Below are positions 7,114 through 12,998 of a stretch of DNA of 12,998 bases, in pieces. The stretch covers positions 1-12,998 of the forward strand of contig CAYVKB010000067.1 of NCBI GenBank assembly GCA_964451985.1, given 5' to 3'. Below the pieces are notes generated by a model, which was not told the DNA's origin, ran no database searches, and saw only the letters and a list, made by a program, of their open reading frames with translations. The position numbers and the translations under genes are program-made. The DNA is from GBS-DC sp964451985 (lineage in GTDB: Bacteria; Armatimonadota; Fimbriimonadia; Fimbriimonadales; GBS-DC). Position 1 is the first letter of the stretch. Every line of letters starts with the position of its first letter.

Positions 7114-7190
7114 GTCGAACAGACAAGAATGTCCGTGCGACAGTGTATAATGGGAGGGAGCTGTCGCACAGACAATCCTGTCCGTTCGAC
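7114..7190. repeat. Composite palindromic repeat pair (REP/BIME-like)
   Basis: Two 28-bp imperfect palindromes, at 7114-7141 and 7163-7190, each have 12-nt arms around a 4-nt loop (GTCGAACAGACA...TGTCCGTGCGAC and GTCGCACAGACA...TGTCCGTTCGAC). The 30-nt blocks 7114-7143 and 7161-7190 are also inverted copies of each other with four mismatches, so the region can fold as two small hairpins or one long one. It fills most of the 88 bp between two convergent genes. It has no U-run, so it is not a classical intrinsic terminator, though it could still stop transcription or protect mRNA ends. Confidence 0.8.
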
Positions 7191-7199
7191 TTTGTGGCC

Positions 7200-7982
7200 T
7201 CAAAAGCCCTTTAAGTACTCCGCAGCTTTGGGCAACTCCAAGTTGGGGTCGCCCGCGACGCCGCATTCCAGCGCCATGAAGCCCGCGTAGCCGATTTCAC
7301 GCAGGGCAGCAAAACCGCTTTGGAAGTCCGTGTGCCCTTGACCGGGCAGTAGACGGTTGCTATCGGCTAAATGCACGTGCGCAAGGTGTTTGCCCGCTGC
7401 GCGGATTGCCGCAGGGATGTCGGCTTCCTCGATAGACATGTGGAAAAAGTCCGCCATAATTTTCAGGTTCGGGTGGGGCAGCGCCTCGCAGAGTGCCGCT
7501 GCTTGCTCCAGTCGGCGCAGGAAGTGCGTCTCGTAGCGGTTGAGCGGCTCCAACAGGAGGTGTGCGCCCGCTTTCTCGGCGGTTTGCACCAAGTCTTCCA
7601 GCAGTTTGAGCAGCAGGTCGCGCTCGATTTGTTCGGGCGTGCTGAGCGGACGCAAGTCGGGTACGCGCGGACCGCCGAAAATCGGTACGACAATCAGCCC
7701 CACTGCGTCCAAGTCGCCTGCCACATAGAGCAGGTCGCGAATATCTTGCATGGCGAGTTCGCGCTGGCTGGGATCGGCGTCCAGCAGGCAGCCTCGAAAG
7801 CCCGCGCAGATAGTGCTGGCTTTCACAGGGCTGTGTTTCAGCGCACTTTGAATCTCGGCGACGCGCTCTTTCACGCCGCCGCCCCAAAACTCGATTCCCT
7901 CGTAGCCCCACGCGGCGAGCTTCTCCAATCGTTCGGGCAGGCTGTTGCCAGGCACCAAGCCCTCTTGACACGCGAGTTTCAT
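7200..7982 (-). CDS. Sugar-phosphate isomerase/epimerase family protein (xylose isomerase-like TIM barrel)
   Basis: A 260-residue cytoplasmic protein of the AP endonuclease 2/xylose isomerase-like fold. Expected metal ligands stand at strand ends: Glu145 in LLLEPLNRYE, Asp178 in IMADFFHM, His204 in HVHLADS and Glu239 in ALECG. His181 of the FFHM motif is also kept. These residues fit hydroxypyruvate isomerase, tagatose/psicose 3-epimerase and related enzymes. The true sugar cannot be told from sequence alone. ATG at 7982 is chosen because the first barrel strand begins right there (MKLACQEG) and GAG lies 7 nt upstream. An in-frame TTG at 7994 would add four residues. The gene is divergent from a GHMP sugar kinase 77 bp away, which suggests a shared sugar pathway. 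Confidence 0.88.
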   Translation of the reverse strand: MKLACQEGLVPGNSLPERLEKLAAWGYEGIEFWGGGVKERVAEIQSALKHSPVKASTICAGFRGCLLDADPSQRELAMQDIRDLLYVAGDLDAVGLIVVPIFGGPRVPDLRPLSTPEQIERDLLLKLLEDLVQTAEKAGAHLLLEPLNRYETHFLRRLEQAAALCEALPHPNLKIMADFFHMSIEEADIPAAIRAAGKHLAHVHLADSNRLLPGQGHTDFQSGFAALREIGYAGFMALECGVAGDPNLELPKAAEYLKGF

Positions 7983-8015
7983 AGCGAGTCTCAATATTCC
8001 TGCGCGAGGGCGTTC

Positions 8016-8030
8016 CTCCTGCAGCAGGAG
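8016..8030. promoter_or_regulatory. Perfect 15-bp palindrome between divergent sugar genes
   Basis: CTCCTGC-A-GCAGGAG is a perfect inverted repeat with a one-base centre. It lies near the middle of the 77-bp region between the divergent isomerase and kinase genes, where a shared operator would be expected. Directly beside it AAGCGAG occurs twice (8031-8037 and 8041-8047). No regulator gene is nearby and the family is unknown. Confidence 0.4.
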
Positions 8031-8059
8031 AAGCGAGCTGAAGCGAGAATTCTACAGAT

Positions 8060-9043
8060 ATGCCGCCGATTCGCTACTCTGCGCCGGGGCGTGCTGGCAT
8101 TATCGGCAATCCCAGCGATATGTACGGAGGCACGGTGATTGCCTGTGCCACGCCGTTGCGCGCACGTTGCACGCTGGAGCCTTCAACGCGGCTTACGTTC
8201 CAGTCGCGTACGCAGCTCACTACGCCCGATACGCTGGAGTTGCAGTCCGATGAGTTCGACGTGCTCCGTGTGGCGCTGCTGGGGCTGGGCTTCGAGGTGG
8301 AAACGGCGCGGTTCAGTTTGCGCATCGAGACCGATATCCCTGCACAGTCGGGCTTGGCAGGCTCGTCCGCGCTGCTAACTGCTACTGTGGCGTGCTTGCG
8401 CCGCTACCGCAATGAATCATGGCGCACGCCGCATGAACTTGCCGAACAGGTGCGGCGTATCGAGGCAAATATTTTGAATGTAACCTGCGGCTACCAGGAT
8501 TTCTACATGGCAGCGCTGGGCGGGCTGCAGTATATGGACTTCCGCGACAAGGAGCTGCTAGGCAAAGACCCGACCGAGCCGCTGGCGAGCGCGGAATCGC
8601 TGAGCGGCTACTTGCAGGGCGTAGCGTTGCCGTTGTGGTTGGCGACGACTGGCGGGACGCGCTTTTCAGGGGCGGTGCATGCGAACCTGCGTGCCCGCTG
8701 GGAATCGGGCGAAGTGGCAGCGGTGGAAGGTATGGCGCGTATCGGCAGGCTCGCCCGTGAAGCGAAAACCGCGCTACTGACGCAAAACTGGCAGCAGCTC
8801 GCGTACCTGATGAACGAGAACTACGCAATTGTTCGCGAGCTGGGCGGCAGCGGCGAGACACTTGACCAGCTGGTGCAAGTCGCTTTGGAACACGGCGCGC
8901 TGGGCGCAAAGCTGGCGGGCGCGGGCGGCGCAAGTGGCACAATCATCTGTCTCACGCTTCAGCCAGAACGTACACTGCCCGCCCTACGCGAAGTCGCCGA
9001 GCGGATTATCCCGCTTGCCTCGAACGCGCCCGGCGTGGGTTGA
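8060..9043 (+). CDS. GHMP-family sugar kinase (glucuronokinase-like)
   Basis: A 327-residue cytoplasmic ATP-dependent small-molecule kinase. Motif 1 is APGRAGIIGNPSD (8-20). Motif 2, the ATP-binding P-loop-like stretch, is IPAQSGLAGSSAL (93-105). CGYQD (143-147) supplies the likely catalytic Asp147. Motif 3 is KLAGAGGASG (284-293). The GNPSD form of motif 1 resembles plant glucuronokinase more than galactokinase or mevalonate kinase, so a uronic acid or related sugar 1-kinase is a reasonable guess, not a firm one. The start is fixed by motif 1 lying right after it, although no good ribosome site precedes it (nearest GGAG is about 30 nt upstream). It is divergent from the isomerase gene. Confidence 0.88.
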   Translation: MPPIRYSAPGRAGIIGNPSDMYGGTVIACATPLRARCTLEPSTRLTFQSRTQLTTPDTLELQSDEFDVLRVALLGLGFEVETARFSLRIETDIPAQSGLAGSSALLTATVACLRRYRNESWRTPHELAEQVRRIEANILNVTCGYQDFYMAALGGLQYMDFRDKELLGKDPTEPLASAESLSGYLQGVALPLWLATTGGTRFSGAVHANLRARWESGEVAAVEGMARIGRLAREAKTALLTQNWQQLAYLMNENYAIVRELGGSGETLDQLVQVALEHGALGAKLAGAGGASGTIICLTLQPERTLPALREVAERIIPLASNAPGVG

Positions 9044-9073
9044 GGTGAGACTTTTGCTCCTGTTCCACCTCAA
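9040..9073. other. Inverted repeat over the kinase stop codon
   Basis: TTGAGGTG (9040-9047) and CACCTCAA (9066-9073) form a perfect 8-bp stem around an 18-nt loop. No U-run follows, so a terminator is doubtful. AGGTGAGA also recurs as a direct repeat at 9043-9050 and 9103-9110, exactly 60 bp apart. Confidence 0.35.
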
Positions 9074-9423
9074 GAACCCGCTGATAATGTTTGTGCTGCT
9101 TTAGGTGAGAGGCACACGCCAGTCCATCTCAATCTCAATCTCAATCTCAATTTGTATTGTTCGTAAATCGCCGCCCGCGCAAACTGGTCGCCAATATAGA
9201 TACACAGCCGCCTGCCGGATTGCAGTACACGCCCACACTCGCACCATACCCGTGCGAGGTCGTAGAGATACTCGTGCAGCGATTGTCCATAGCCAATCTG
9301 CTGCGGCACACCGTAATCCTTGAGATGCCAGTATGGGGGCGAGGTGACGATAAGCCCCACGCTCTCGTCAGCGACTTCGTGCATCGAGCGGCTGTCGGCG
9401 ATATAAAGCGTCGCGTGCCTCAT
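9070..9423 (-). pseudogene. Truncated DNA methyltransferase (N4-cytosine/N6-adenine type), N-terminal remnant
   Basis: The first 91 residues look like a beta-class N4/N6 DNA methylase: LYIADSRSM, catalytic motif IV TSPPYW (27-32), IGYGQSLHEYL (43-53) and RRLCIYIGDQFARAAIY (71-87). In related enzymes GDQF.R...YGRYK leads on to the target-recognition region and then the SAM-binding motif FxGxG, for a total near 300 residues. Here the frame runs after Lys91 into four Leu-Arg pairs coded by a hexanucleotide repeat, and stops at 117 residues. Motif I is missing, so methyl donor binding and activity are not expected. No C-terminal half was found in the window. The ATG at 9423 has only a poor ribosome site. 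A small functional protein cannot be excluded, but decay is the simplest reading. Confidence 0.8.
9126..9150. repeat. Hexanucleotide tandem repeat (TTGAGA/TCTCAA, four units)
   Basis: Four perfect units of ATCTCA run from 9126 to 9149. Read on the minus strand as TTGAGA (9150-9127), they code for Leu-Arg four times (residues 92-99 of the methylase remnant). The tract begins exactly where similarity to the methylase family ends. Confidence 0.9.
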
Positions 9424-9464
9424 CGGGGGGAATATACCTTCTCATTCAGGTACACTCGCCGTGC

Positions 9465-10448
9465 ATGACGGCGTTTGCGCTGACGGTGTGGCTGGGACTG
9501 AGCGTATGGGGCGTGGCGGTTGCATGGCGCCGGAAACCACAACCCCGCCTGCCGCTGGTGCAACGCCACAACGCAACGCCTGCCCCCCCACGTTTGCGTT
9601 GGCTGCGCGACTGGGGCGGATGGATTCTCGCCAGCAGCGTGGGCAGCCTCGCACCTGCGCTTGCCCCCAACACCCCCCTTTGGCTGCAGGCGTTGCTGAT
9701 GTTGATTGTGAGCGCGGGGCTGCTGCGCACGGCGCACGCGCTGGACACGGTGCAACTGGGACACGGCGTCCTCACAGGGCTGGGATTGATTGCGCTGCTG
9801 TTGGACTCGCTGAGTGGAAGCGCTTGGGCAAGGCAGGGCGCATTAGGGCACGGCTTGGACGCGCACGGCGTGGGCGAACTGTATGGCGCAGGCGCCATCC
9901 TATGGGGACTCATCGCCTGTCGCGCCTGGCTGAGCATCGAGGGCAACCCACTCGGCGCGGCGTACCTGATGAGTGCGATTGCGCTCTGGCTAAGCTGGAA
10001 AGGGTTATCGCCCGCGCTGAGCTGGGGCGCAACGCTAACTGCACTCACACTCAGTCTGTTGGTCATCCAGCGCGAACTGATTGAGCGGCGGCGCGTACGG
10101 ATTGCGATGCAAAACCAGCCGATTCGCACCAAGCGCGTTGCAAGGGGCTATGACTTAGTGTCGCATAGCGCAGTTCTGCTGACGCTGTGCTGCCTTGCGC
10201 TTGGGCTAAGCGGTGTACCCCAGATTCAGTTCAAAGGGCTTAGCACTTACGAGGGTTGGTATCTGGCAATCGGTATAGTATGCAGTGTGGGGCTAAGGCG
10301 CATGCGCACCGTGCACCCCCTGCCGCCCGCCCTGCAACGCGCATGGCTGGTGGGGATGCTTACAACCGCCTTGCTAAGCGCGCAGCCGCTCGGCATAGTC
10401 GCGCTGGGATTGCTGTTTTACTGGGGGTTAATGGGGAGTGCAAGGTAA
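9465..10448 (+). CDS. Polytopic membrane protein of unknown function
   Basis: A 327-residue, very hydrophobic protein. About nine or ten membrane segments can be seen, among them FALTVWLGLSVWGVAVAW at the N-terminus, WLQALLMLIVSAGLL, GVLTGLGLIALLL, LYGAGAILWGLIA, AAYLMSAIALWLSW, TLTALTLSLLVI, SAVLLTLCCLALGL, WYLAIGIVCSVGL, and a C-terminal pair ending in IVALGLLFYWGLMG. Short basic loops (AWRRKPQPR, IERRRVRIAMQ, TKRVAR, LRRMR) alternate with these and fit cytoplasmic positions. No family motif, conserved charged residue inside the membrane or soluble domain was recognised. The ATG at 9465 is 41 bp from the divergent methylase remnant; the nearest AGG is about 14 nt upstream, so the start is uncertain. 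It lies 118 bp before the parvulin gene on the same strand. Confidence 0.7.
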   Translation: MTAFALTVWLGLSVWGVAVAWRRKPQPRLPLVQRHNATPAPPRLRWLRDWGGWILASSVGSLAPALAPNTPLWLQALLMLIVSAGLLRTAHALDTVQLGHGVLTGLGLIALLLDSLSGSAWARQGALGHGLDAHGVGELYGAGAILWGLIACRAWLSIEGNPLGAAYLMSAIALWLSWKGLSPALSWGATLTALTLSLLVIQRELIERRRVRIAMQNQPIRTKRVARGYDLVSHSAVLLTLCCLALGLSGVPQIQFKGLSTYEGWYLAIGIVCSVGLRRMRTVHPLPPALQRAWLVGMLTTALLSAQPLGIVALGLLFYWGLMGSAR

Positions 10449-10566
10449 AATCGTGCTATGCCAAATGCGCGCAGCACCGCTACACGCGAACCGACCTGTT
10501 CGTATGGCATGCAGGAAACCACTGCCCCAGGTCGAAACTAATCATCCGTACAGGAGGCAACAACGA

Positions 10567-11673
10567 ATGAACTACCGATACGGTATACTGAGTGTCTTGA
10601 GTATCACGCTTGCGGTAAGCCCGATTGTAGGCGTACCCCAACAGAAACAGCAGTCGCAAAATCAGAAGCAAACGCAACAGAGACAACAACAGCAGAACCG
10701 TCAACAGACGCAGCAGCGTCAGCAACAACAGCAGCGTCAACAGACACAACAACGTCAGCAGCAGGCGCGCCCCAGCACGCAGCCACAGCTGCCCGAGAAG
10801 TACCGCCCCGCCCCCCTGCCCGCTGGCGATACCGTTGTAGCGACCGTGAACGGTGAGTCTATCCGCGCCAGTGAGCTGATTCAAGCCACCTACAACTGGT
10901 TCGCTGCGACAGCCATCGAAGAGCTGATTCTGGAGCGGGTTATCGAGCAGGAAGCGCGCGCGCAGGGCGTGTCCGTCGCCGATTCGGAGGTGGAAGCCCG
11001 CTACCTGCAGCAACTGCAAGTAGCCGAAGCGCAAGTGCCCCCTGGCATGAGCCTCGACGACTTCCTCAAGCGCAACCAGTTTCCTCCCAGCCGCCTGTTC
11101 GCGCGAATTCGCACACAGATGCTGGTGGAGAAACTCGTGGAGCGACAGGTGAGCCTCGATGACTTCGTGGAGTACAGCCAGATTGTGATCCGCATTCAAG
11201 GCAATACACCTGAGCAGCAAGAAGAGAATGCTCCTGCCGCCGAAGCCAAAGCCCGCGAAGCCTACGAGAAAATCCAGCAGGGGCTGGACTTCGCCGAAGC
11301 CGTGAAGGAATACTCTGAAGACCCCTTCAGCAAAGACCGCGGCGGCAAGCTCAACTGGCAGAATAAGAACTTCATCGTACCTGACCTGCGCTCAAAGCTG
11401 GAGACGCTGCAGCCGGGTCAGGTCTCCGAACCGTTCCGCAGCATGGGCGGCTGGATGATTATTCGCAAGGAGCGTACCGGCTCGCAAGCGTCGCCTGAAG
11501 AGCAGCAAGAGCTGCGCGAGCAAGCTGTGCGCATCCAGATTAGCGACTACGTGCGCCAGTTGCAATCTAAGGCGCAGATTACGAACACAATTGTGCAGCC
11601 GTTCAATCCAGAGCAAGCTGCGCCGCCGCAGGGCACGCCTCGTCCACCTGCCCCGCGACCCGCGCCGCGCTAA
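10567..11673 (+). CDS. Exported parvulin-like protein (PrsA/SurA type) with Gln-rich linker
   Basis: A 368-residue protein. A signal peptide (Arg4, hydrophobic 6-22) points to export. Residues 24-75 are Gln/Arg low-complexity sequence built from hexapeptides such as RQQTQQ. Residues 88-195 form a helical chaperone domain opening with TVVATVNGESIRASEL, the usual start of SurA/PrsA N-domains. Residues 200-304 match the parvulin fold: AREAYEKIQQGLDFAEAVKEYS, DRGGKLNW, LQPGQVSEPF and GGWMIIRKE. The two active-site histidines of parvulins are Gln205 (in SQIVIR, where PrsA has SHILV) and Met297 (in GWMII, where PrsA has GYHII). It may therefore be a chaperone without isomerase activity. The tail is Pro-rich. 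ATG 10567 follows AGGAGG, so the longer open frame from 10438 is not used. It forms an operon with the next gene. Confidence 0.88.
   Translation: MNYRYGILSVLSITLAVSPIVGVPQQKQQSQNQKQTQQRQQQQNRQQTQQRQQQQQRQQTQQRQQQARPSTQPQLPEKYRPAPLPAGDTVVATVNGESIRASELIQATYNWFAATAIEELILERVIEQEARAQGVSVADSEVEARYLQQLQVAEAQVPPGMSLDDFLKRNQFPPSRLFARIRTQMLVEKLVERQVSLDDFVEYSQIVIRIQGNTPEQQEENAPAAEAKAREAYEKIQQGLDFAEAVKEYSEDPFSKDRGGKLNWQNKNFIVPDLRSKLETLQPGQVSEPFRSMGGWMIIRKERTGSQASPEEQQELREQAVRIQISDYVRQLQSKAQITNTIVQPFNPEQAAPPQGTPRPPAPRPAPR
10699..10770 (+). repeat. Tandem repeat coding for a Gln/Arg linker
   Basis: Two 36-bp units (10699-10734 and 10735-10770) encode RQQTQQRQQQQQ and RQQTQQRQQQAR. Similar hexapeptides precede them from about residue 34. 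The DNA units differ mainly at third codon positions, which suggests that the protein pattern has been kept while the DNA drifted. Confidence 0.8.
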
Positions 11674-11685
11674 GGAGGTGCTGCT

Positions 11686-12849
11686 ATGGCAAAACGGAAA
11701 CTGAATGTCGCGCTGATTGGTTATCAGTTCATGGGTAAGGCGCACAGCAACGCCTATCGGCAGGTGCGCTACTTCTTCCCCGAGCTGGAATACGAACCCG
11801 TGCTGAAGGTGATTTGCGGTCGGCATGAAGAGCGTGTGCGCGCCGCTGCTGAAAAGTACGGCTTCGAAGAGTACGCCACCGACTGGCAACAGGTTGTCGC
11901 CCGCGAGGATATCGACATCGTGGATGTGTCCACGCCAGGCAATCTACACGCGCCCATCTCGATAGAAGCCGCCAAGCACGGCAAAATCGTGCTGTGCGAG
12001 AAGCCCCTCGCCAACAACCTCGCCGAAGCCCGCGCCATGGTAGAGGCAGTGGAGCAACACGGCGTGAAACACGGCGTGTTTTTCAACTACCGCAAAGCCC
12101 CTGCCGTGGCCTACGCCAAGCAACTCATTAGCGAGGGCGTGATTGGCGAGGTGTATCACTTCCGCGGAACCTACCTGCAAGACTGGATTGTGGATCCGAA
12201 CTTTCCGCTGGTGTGGCGCCTGCAGAAGGAGGTCTCAGGTTCCGGCGTGCATGGCGATCTGAACGCGCACATTATCGACCTTGCGCGTTGGTTGGTAGGC
12301 GAGATTACTGAAGTGTGTGGCATGATGCACACCTTCATCAAGCAGCGTCCCATCCTCAAGGAGGTGGACGACCGACTCGGCGGGCAAGCCAGCACCGAAA
12401 TGGGCGAGGTGACCGTGGACGACGCGGCGATGTTCCTCGCGCGCTTCGCCAACGGCGCAATCGGCACCTTTGAAGCCACACGCTTCGCCCTAGGGCGCAA
12501 GAACTACAACCGCTTCGAAATCAACGGCTCCAAAGGCAGCCTCGTGTTCAATCTGGAGCGGATGAACGAGTTGGAACTGTACCTGGAGACCGACCCACCC
12601 GGCATGCGTGGCTTCCGTACGATTCAGGTGACCGAAGGCGTGCATCCCTATATCAGCGCGTGGTGGCCTGCTGGGCACATCATCGGCTACGAGCATACCT
12701 TCACACACCTGGTGCGCGACGCGCTGGAGGCGATTAGCAAGAACGAACAACCCTCGCCGAACTTTTACGACGGACTGAAGTGCCAAGCGGTGCTGGAGGC
12801 AGTAGAGGTCTCCGCCACCGAACGTCGCTGGGTGACAGTATCGGATTAG
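11686..12849 (+). CDS. Gfo/Idh/MocA-family NAD(P)-dependent oxidoreductase
   Basis: A 387-residue cytoplasmic dehydrogenase that most likely oxidises or reduces a sugar, inositol or sugar derivative. The N-terminal Rossmann domain has VALIGYQFMGKAHSNAY (8-24), with the GxxxxG turn, and VSTPGNLHAP (81-90). The family hallmark EKPL is at 105-108. The C-terminal domain starts near 128 and carries GVHGDLNAHIIDLARWLVG (187-205), where His195 is the expected catalytic residue and Asp191 is also conserved. The length is normal for the family. AAGGAGGTG overlaps the stop of the parvulin gene and sits 5 nt before ATG, so the two genes are cotranscribed, although their jobs show no obvious link. The substrate cannot be told from sequence. 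Confidence 0.93.
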   Translation: MAKRKLNVALIGYQFMGKAHSNAYRQVRYFFPELEYEPVLKVICGRHEERVRAAAEKYGFEEYATDWQQVVAREDIDIVDVSTPGNLHAPISIEAAKHGKIVLCEKPLANNLAEARAMVEAVEQHGVKHGVFFNYRKAPAVAYAKQLISEGVIGEVYHFRGTYLQDWIVDPNFPLVWRLQKEVSGSGVHGDLNAHIIDLARWLVGEITEVCGMMHTFIKQRPILKEVDDRLGGQASTEMGEVTVDDAAMFLARFANGAIGTFEATRFALGRKNYNRFEINGSKGSLVFNLERMNELELYLETDPPGMRGFRTIQVTEGVHPYISAWWPAGHIIGYEHTFTHLVRDALEAISKNEQPSPNFYDGLKCQAVLEAVEVSATERRWVTVSD

Positions 12850-12867
12850 CTATTCGGATTGGCTAAT

Positions 12868-12896
12868 GCTGGGCGCGAGCGAGGCTCCCGCCCAGC
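12868..12896. repeat. GC-rich hairpin, first copy of an intergenic repeat
   Basis: GCTGGGCG (12868-12875) pairs perfectly with CGCCCAGC (12889-12896) around a 13-nt loop. It contains the first copy of GCGAGGCTCCCGCC. It lies 19 bp after the oxidoreductase stop. No U-run follows, so termination would not be of the classical intrinsic kind. Confidence 0.6.
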
Positions 12897-12916
12897 CATC
12901 CCCCTACCTCTGGAGG

Positions 12917-12935
12917 GCGAGGCTCCCGCCGAGCC
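12917..12935. repeat. GC-rich hairpin, second copy of an intergenic repeat
   Basis: The second copy of GCGAGGCTCCCGCC starts 38 bp after the first. GGCTC (12921-12925) and GAGCC (12931-12935) form a 5-bp stem with loop CCGCC. It looks like a short dispersed repeat; its spread in the genome cannot be seen here. Confidence 0.6.
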
Positions 12936-12998
12936 ACTCCCCAATTCGGTTCACATAACGAAAGCGGAAAGCGACGCCTATCGCAATAAGGCGTGGCT

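Larger units (their letters stand above)
12850..12998. other. Gene-free end of the window with short repeats
   Basis: No gene was found in this stretch. GGATTAGCTA (12843-12852) recurs as GGATTGGCTA (12856-12865), 13 bp on and spanning the stop codon. GCGAGGCTCCCGCC occurs at 12879-12892 and 12917-12930. A hairpin with 6-bp arms, ACGCCT and AGGCGT, lies at 12974-12994. Confidence 0.7.

Noticed and set aside
7146..7151. TATAAT between the two palindromes
   Set aside because: The position 17 bp upstream holds no -35 box, and no gene starts downstream, since the flanking genes converge here.
7371..8138. Long open frame (255 codons) opposite the sugar isomerase gene
   Set aside because: It lies antisense to a well-supported enzyme and crosses into the kinase start; such frames arise from GC-rich codon bias.
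9126..9150. Phase variation of the methylase by repeat slippage
   Set aside because: A six-base unit does not shift the frame, and the gene lacks its essential C-terminal half in any case.
9461..10132. Open frames on both strands overlapping the polytopic membrane protein
   Set aside because: Their products are Arg- and Cys-rich with no domain, whereas the chosen frame gives regular membrane segments with basic loops.
10438..10566. N-terminal extension of 43 codons for the parvulin gene
   Set aside because: ATG 10567 has AGGAGG at good spacing and begins a clear signal peptide, which the extension would bury.
12990..12998. GGCGTGGCT at the window end is identical to 7-15 at the start, suggesting a circular molecule
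   Set aside because: Nine bases are too few to show circularity, the copies are not aligned with the very ends, and short GC-rich repeats are common here.

Overview
The window is a 13 kb piece of a bacterial scaffold of moderately high GC. It contains one run of exactly 100 N (2670-2769), so it is probably a draft or metagenome-derived assembly. Nothing in it fixes the taxon. The GC-rich hairpin repeats between genes, the Gfo/Idh/MocA and xylose-isomerase-like sugar enzymes, and the large glutamine-rich coiled-coil membrane protein remind me of Armatimonadota (Fimbriimonadales-like), but that is recollection and no marker gene is present to test it.

Left part, minus strand, 1-5155. Four genes follow each other with gaps of 56 to 83 bp. 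In transcription order they are a COG0523/CobW-family GTPase (metal chaperone type), a COG0701 (DUF318/ArsP_1) permease, a small lipoprotein broken by the scaffold gap, and metE (cobalamin-independent methionine synthase, a zinc enzyme). A good promoter sits in front of the GTPase, and two repeat structures overlap it. The layout suggests one metal-related operon ending in a zinc-dependent enzyme; the link to MetE is inference. A strong ribosome binding site just after metE suggests that the operon continues beyond the window edge.

Middle, 5160-9043. A plus-strand gene, divergent from the GTPase, encodes a 620-residue membrane-anchored coiled-coil protein resembling the DUF4175-like group. 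A composite inverted repeat (7114-7190) separates it from the convergent gene for a sugar-phosphate isomerase/epimerase-type TIM barrel. That gene is divergent from a GHMP-family sugar kinase, and a 15-bp perfect palindrome lies between the two. The pair looks like a small sugar-processing module.

Right part, 9044-12998. The N-terminal half of a DNA methyltransferase survives as a remnant that runs into a hexanucleotide repeat. Divergent from it is a polytopic membrane protein of unknown function. Next come a parvulin-type (PrsA/SurA-like) exported protein with a glutamine-rich tandem-repeat linker and no active-site histidines, and a Gfo/Idh/MocA oxidoreductase 12 bp downstream in the same operon. 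The last 149 bp hold no gene, only short direct repeats and three small hairpins.

No RNA gene, CRISPR array, transposase or prophage gene was seen. The points most worth following are the GTPase-permease-lipoprotein-MetE operon with its structured promoter, the scaffold gap that appears to close in frame, the histidine-less parvulin, and the truncated methyltransferase.
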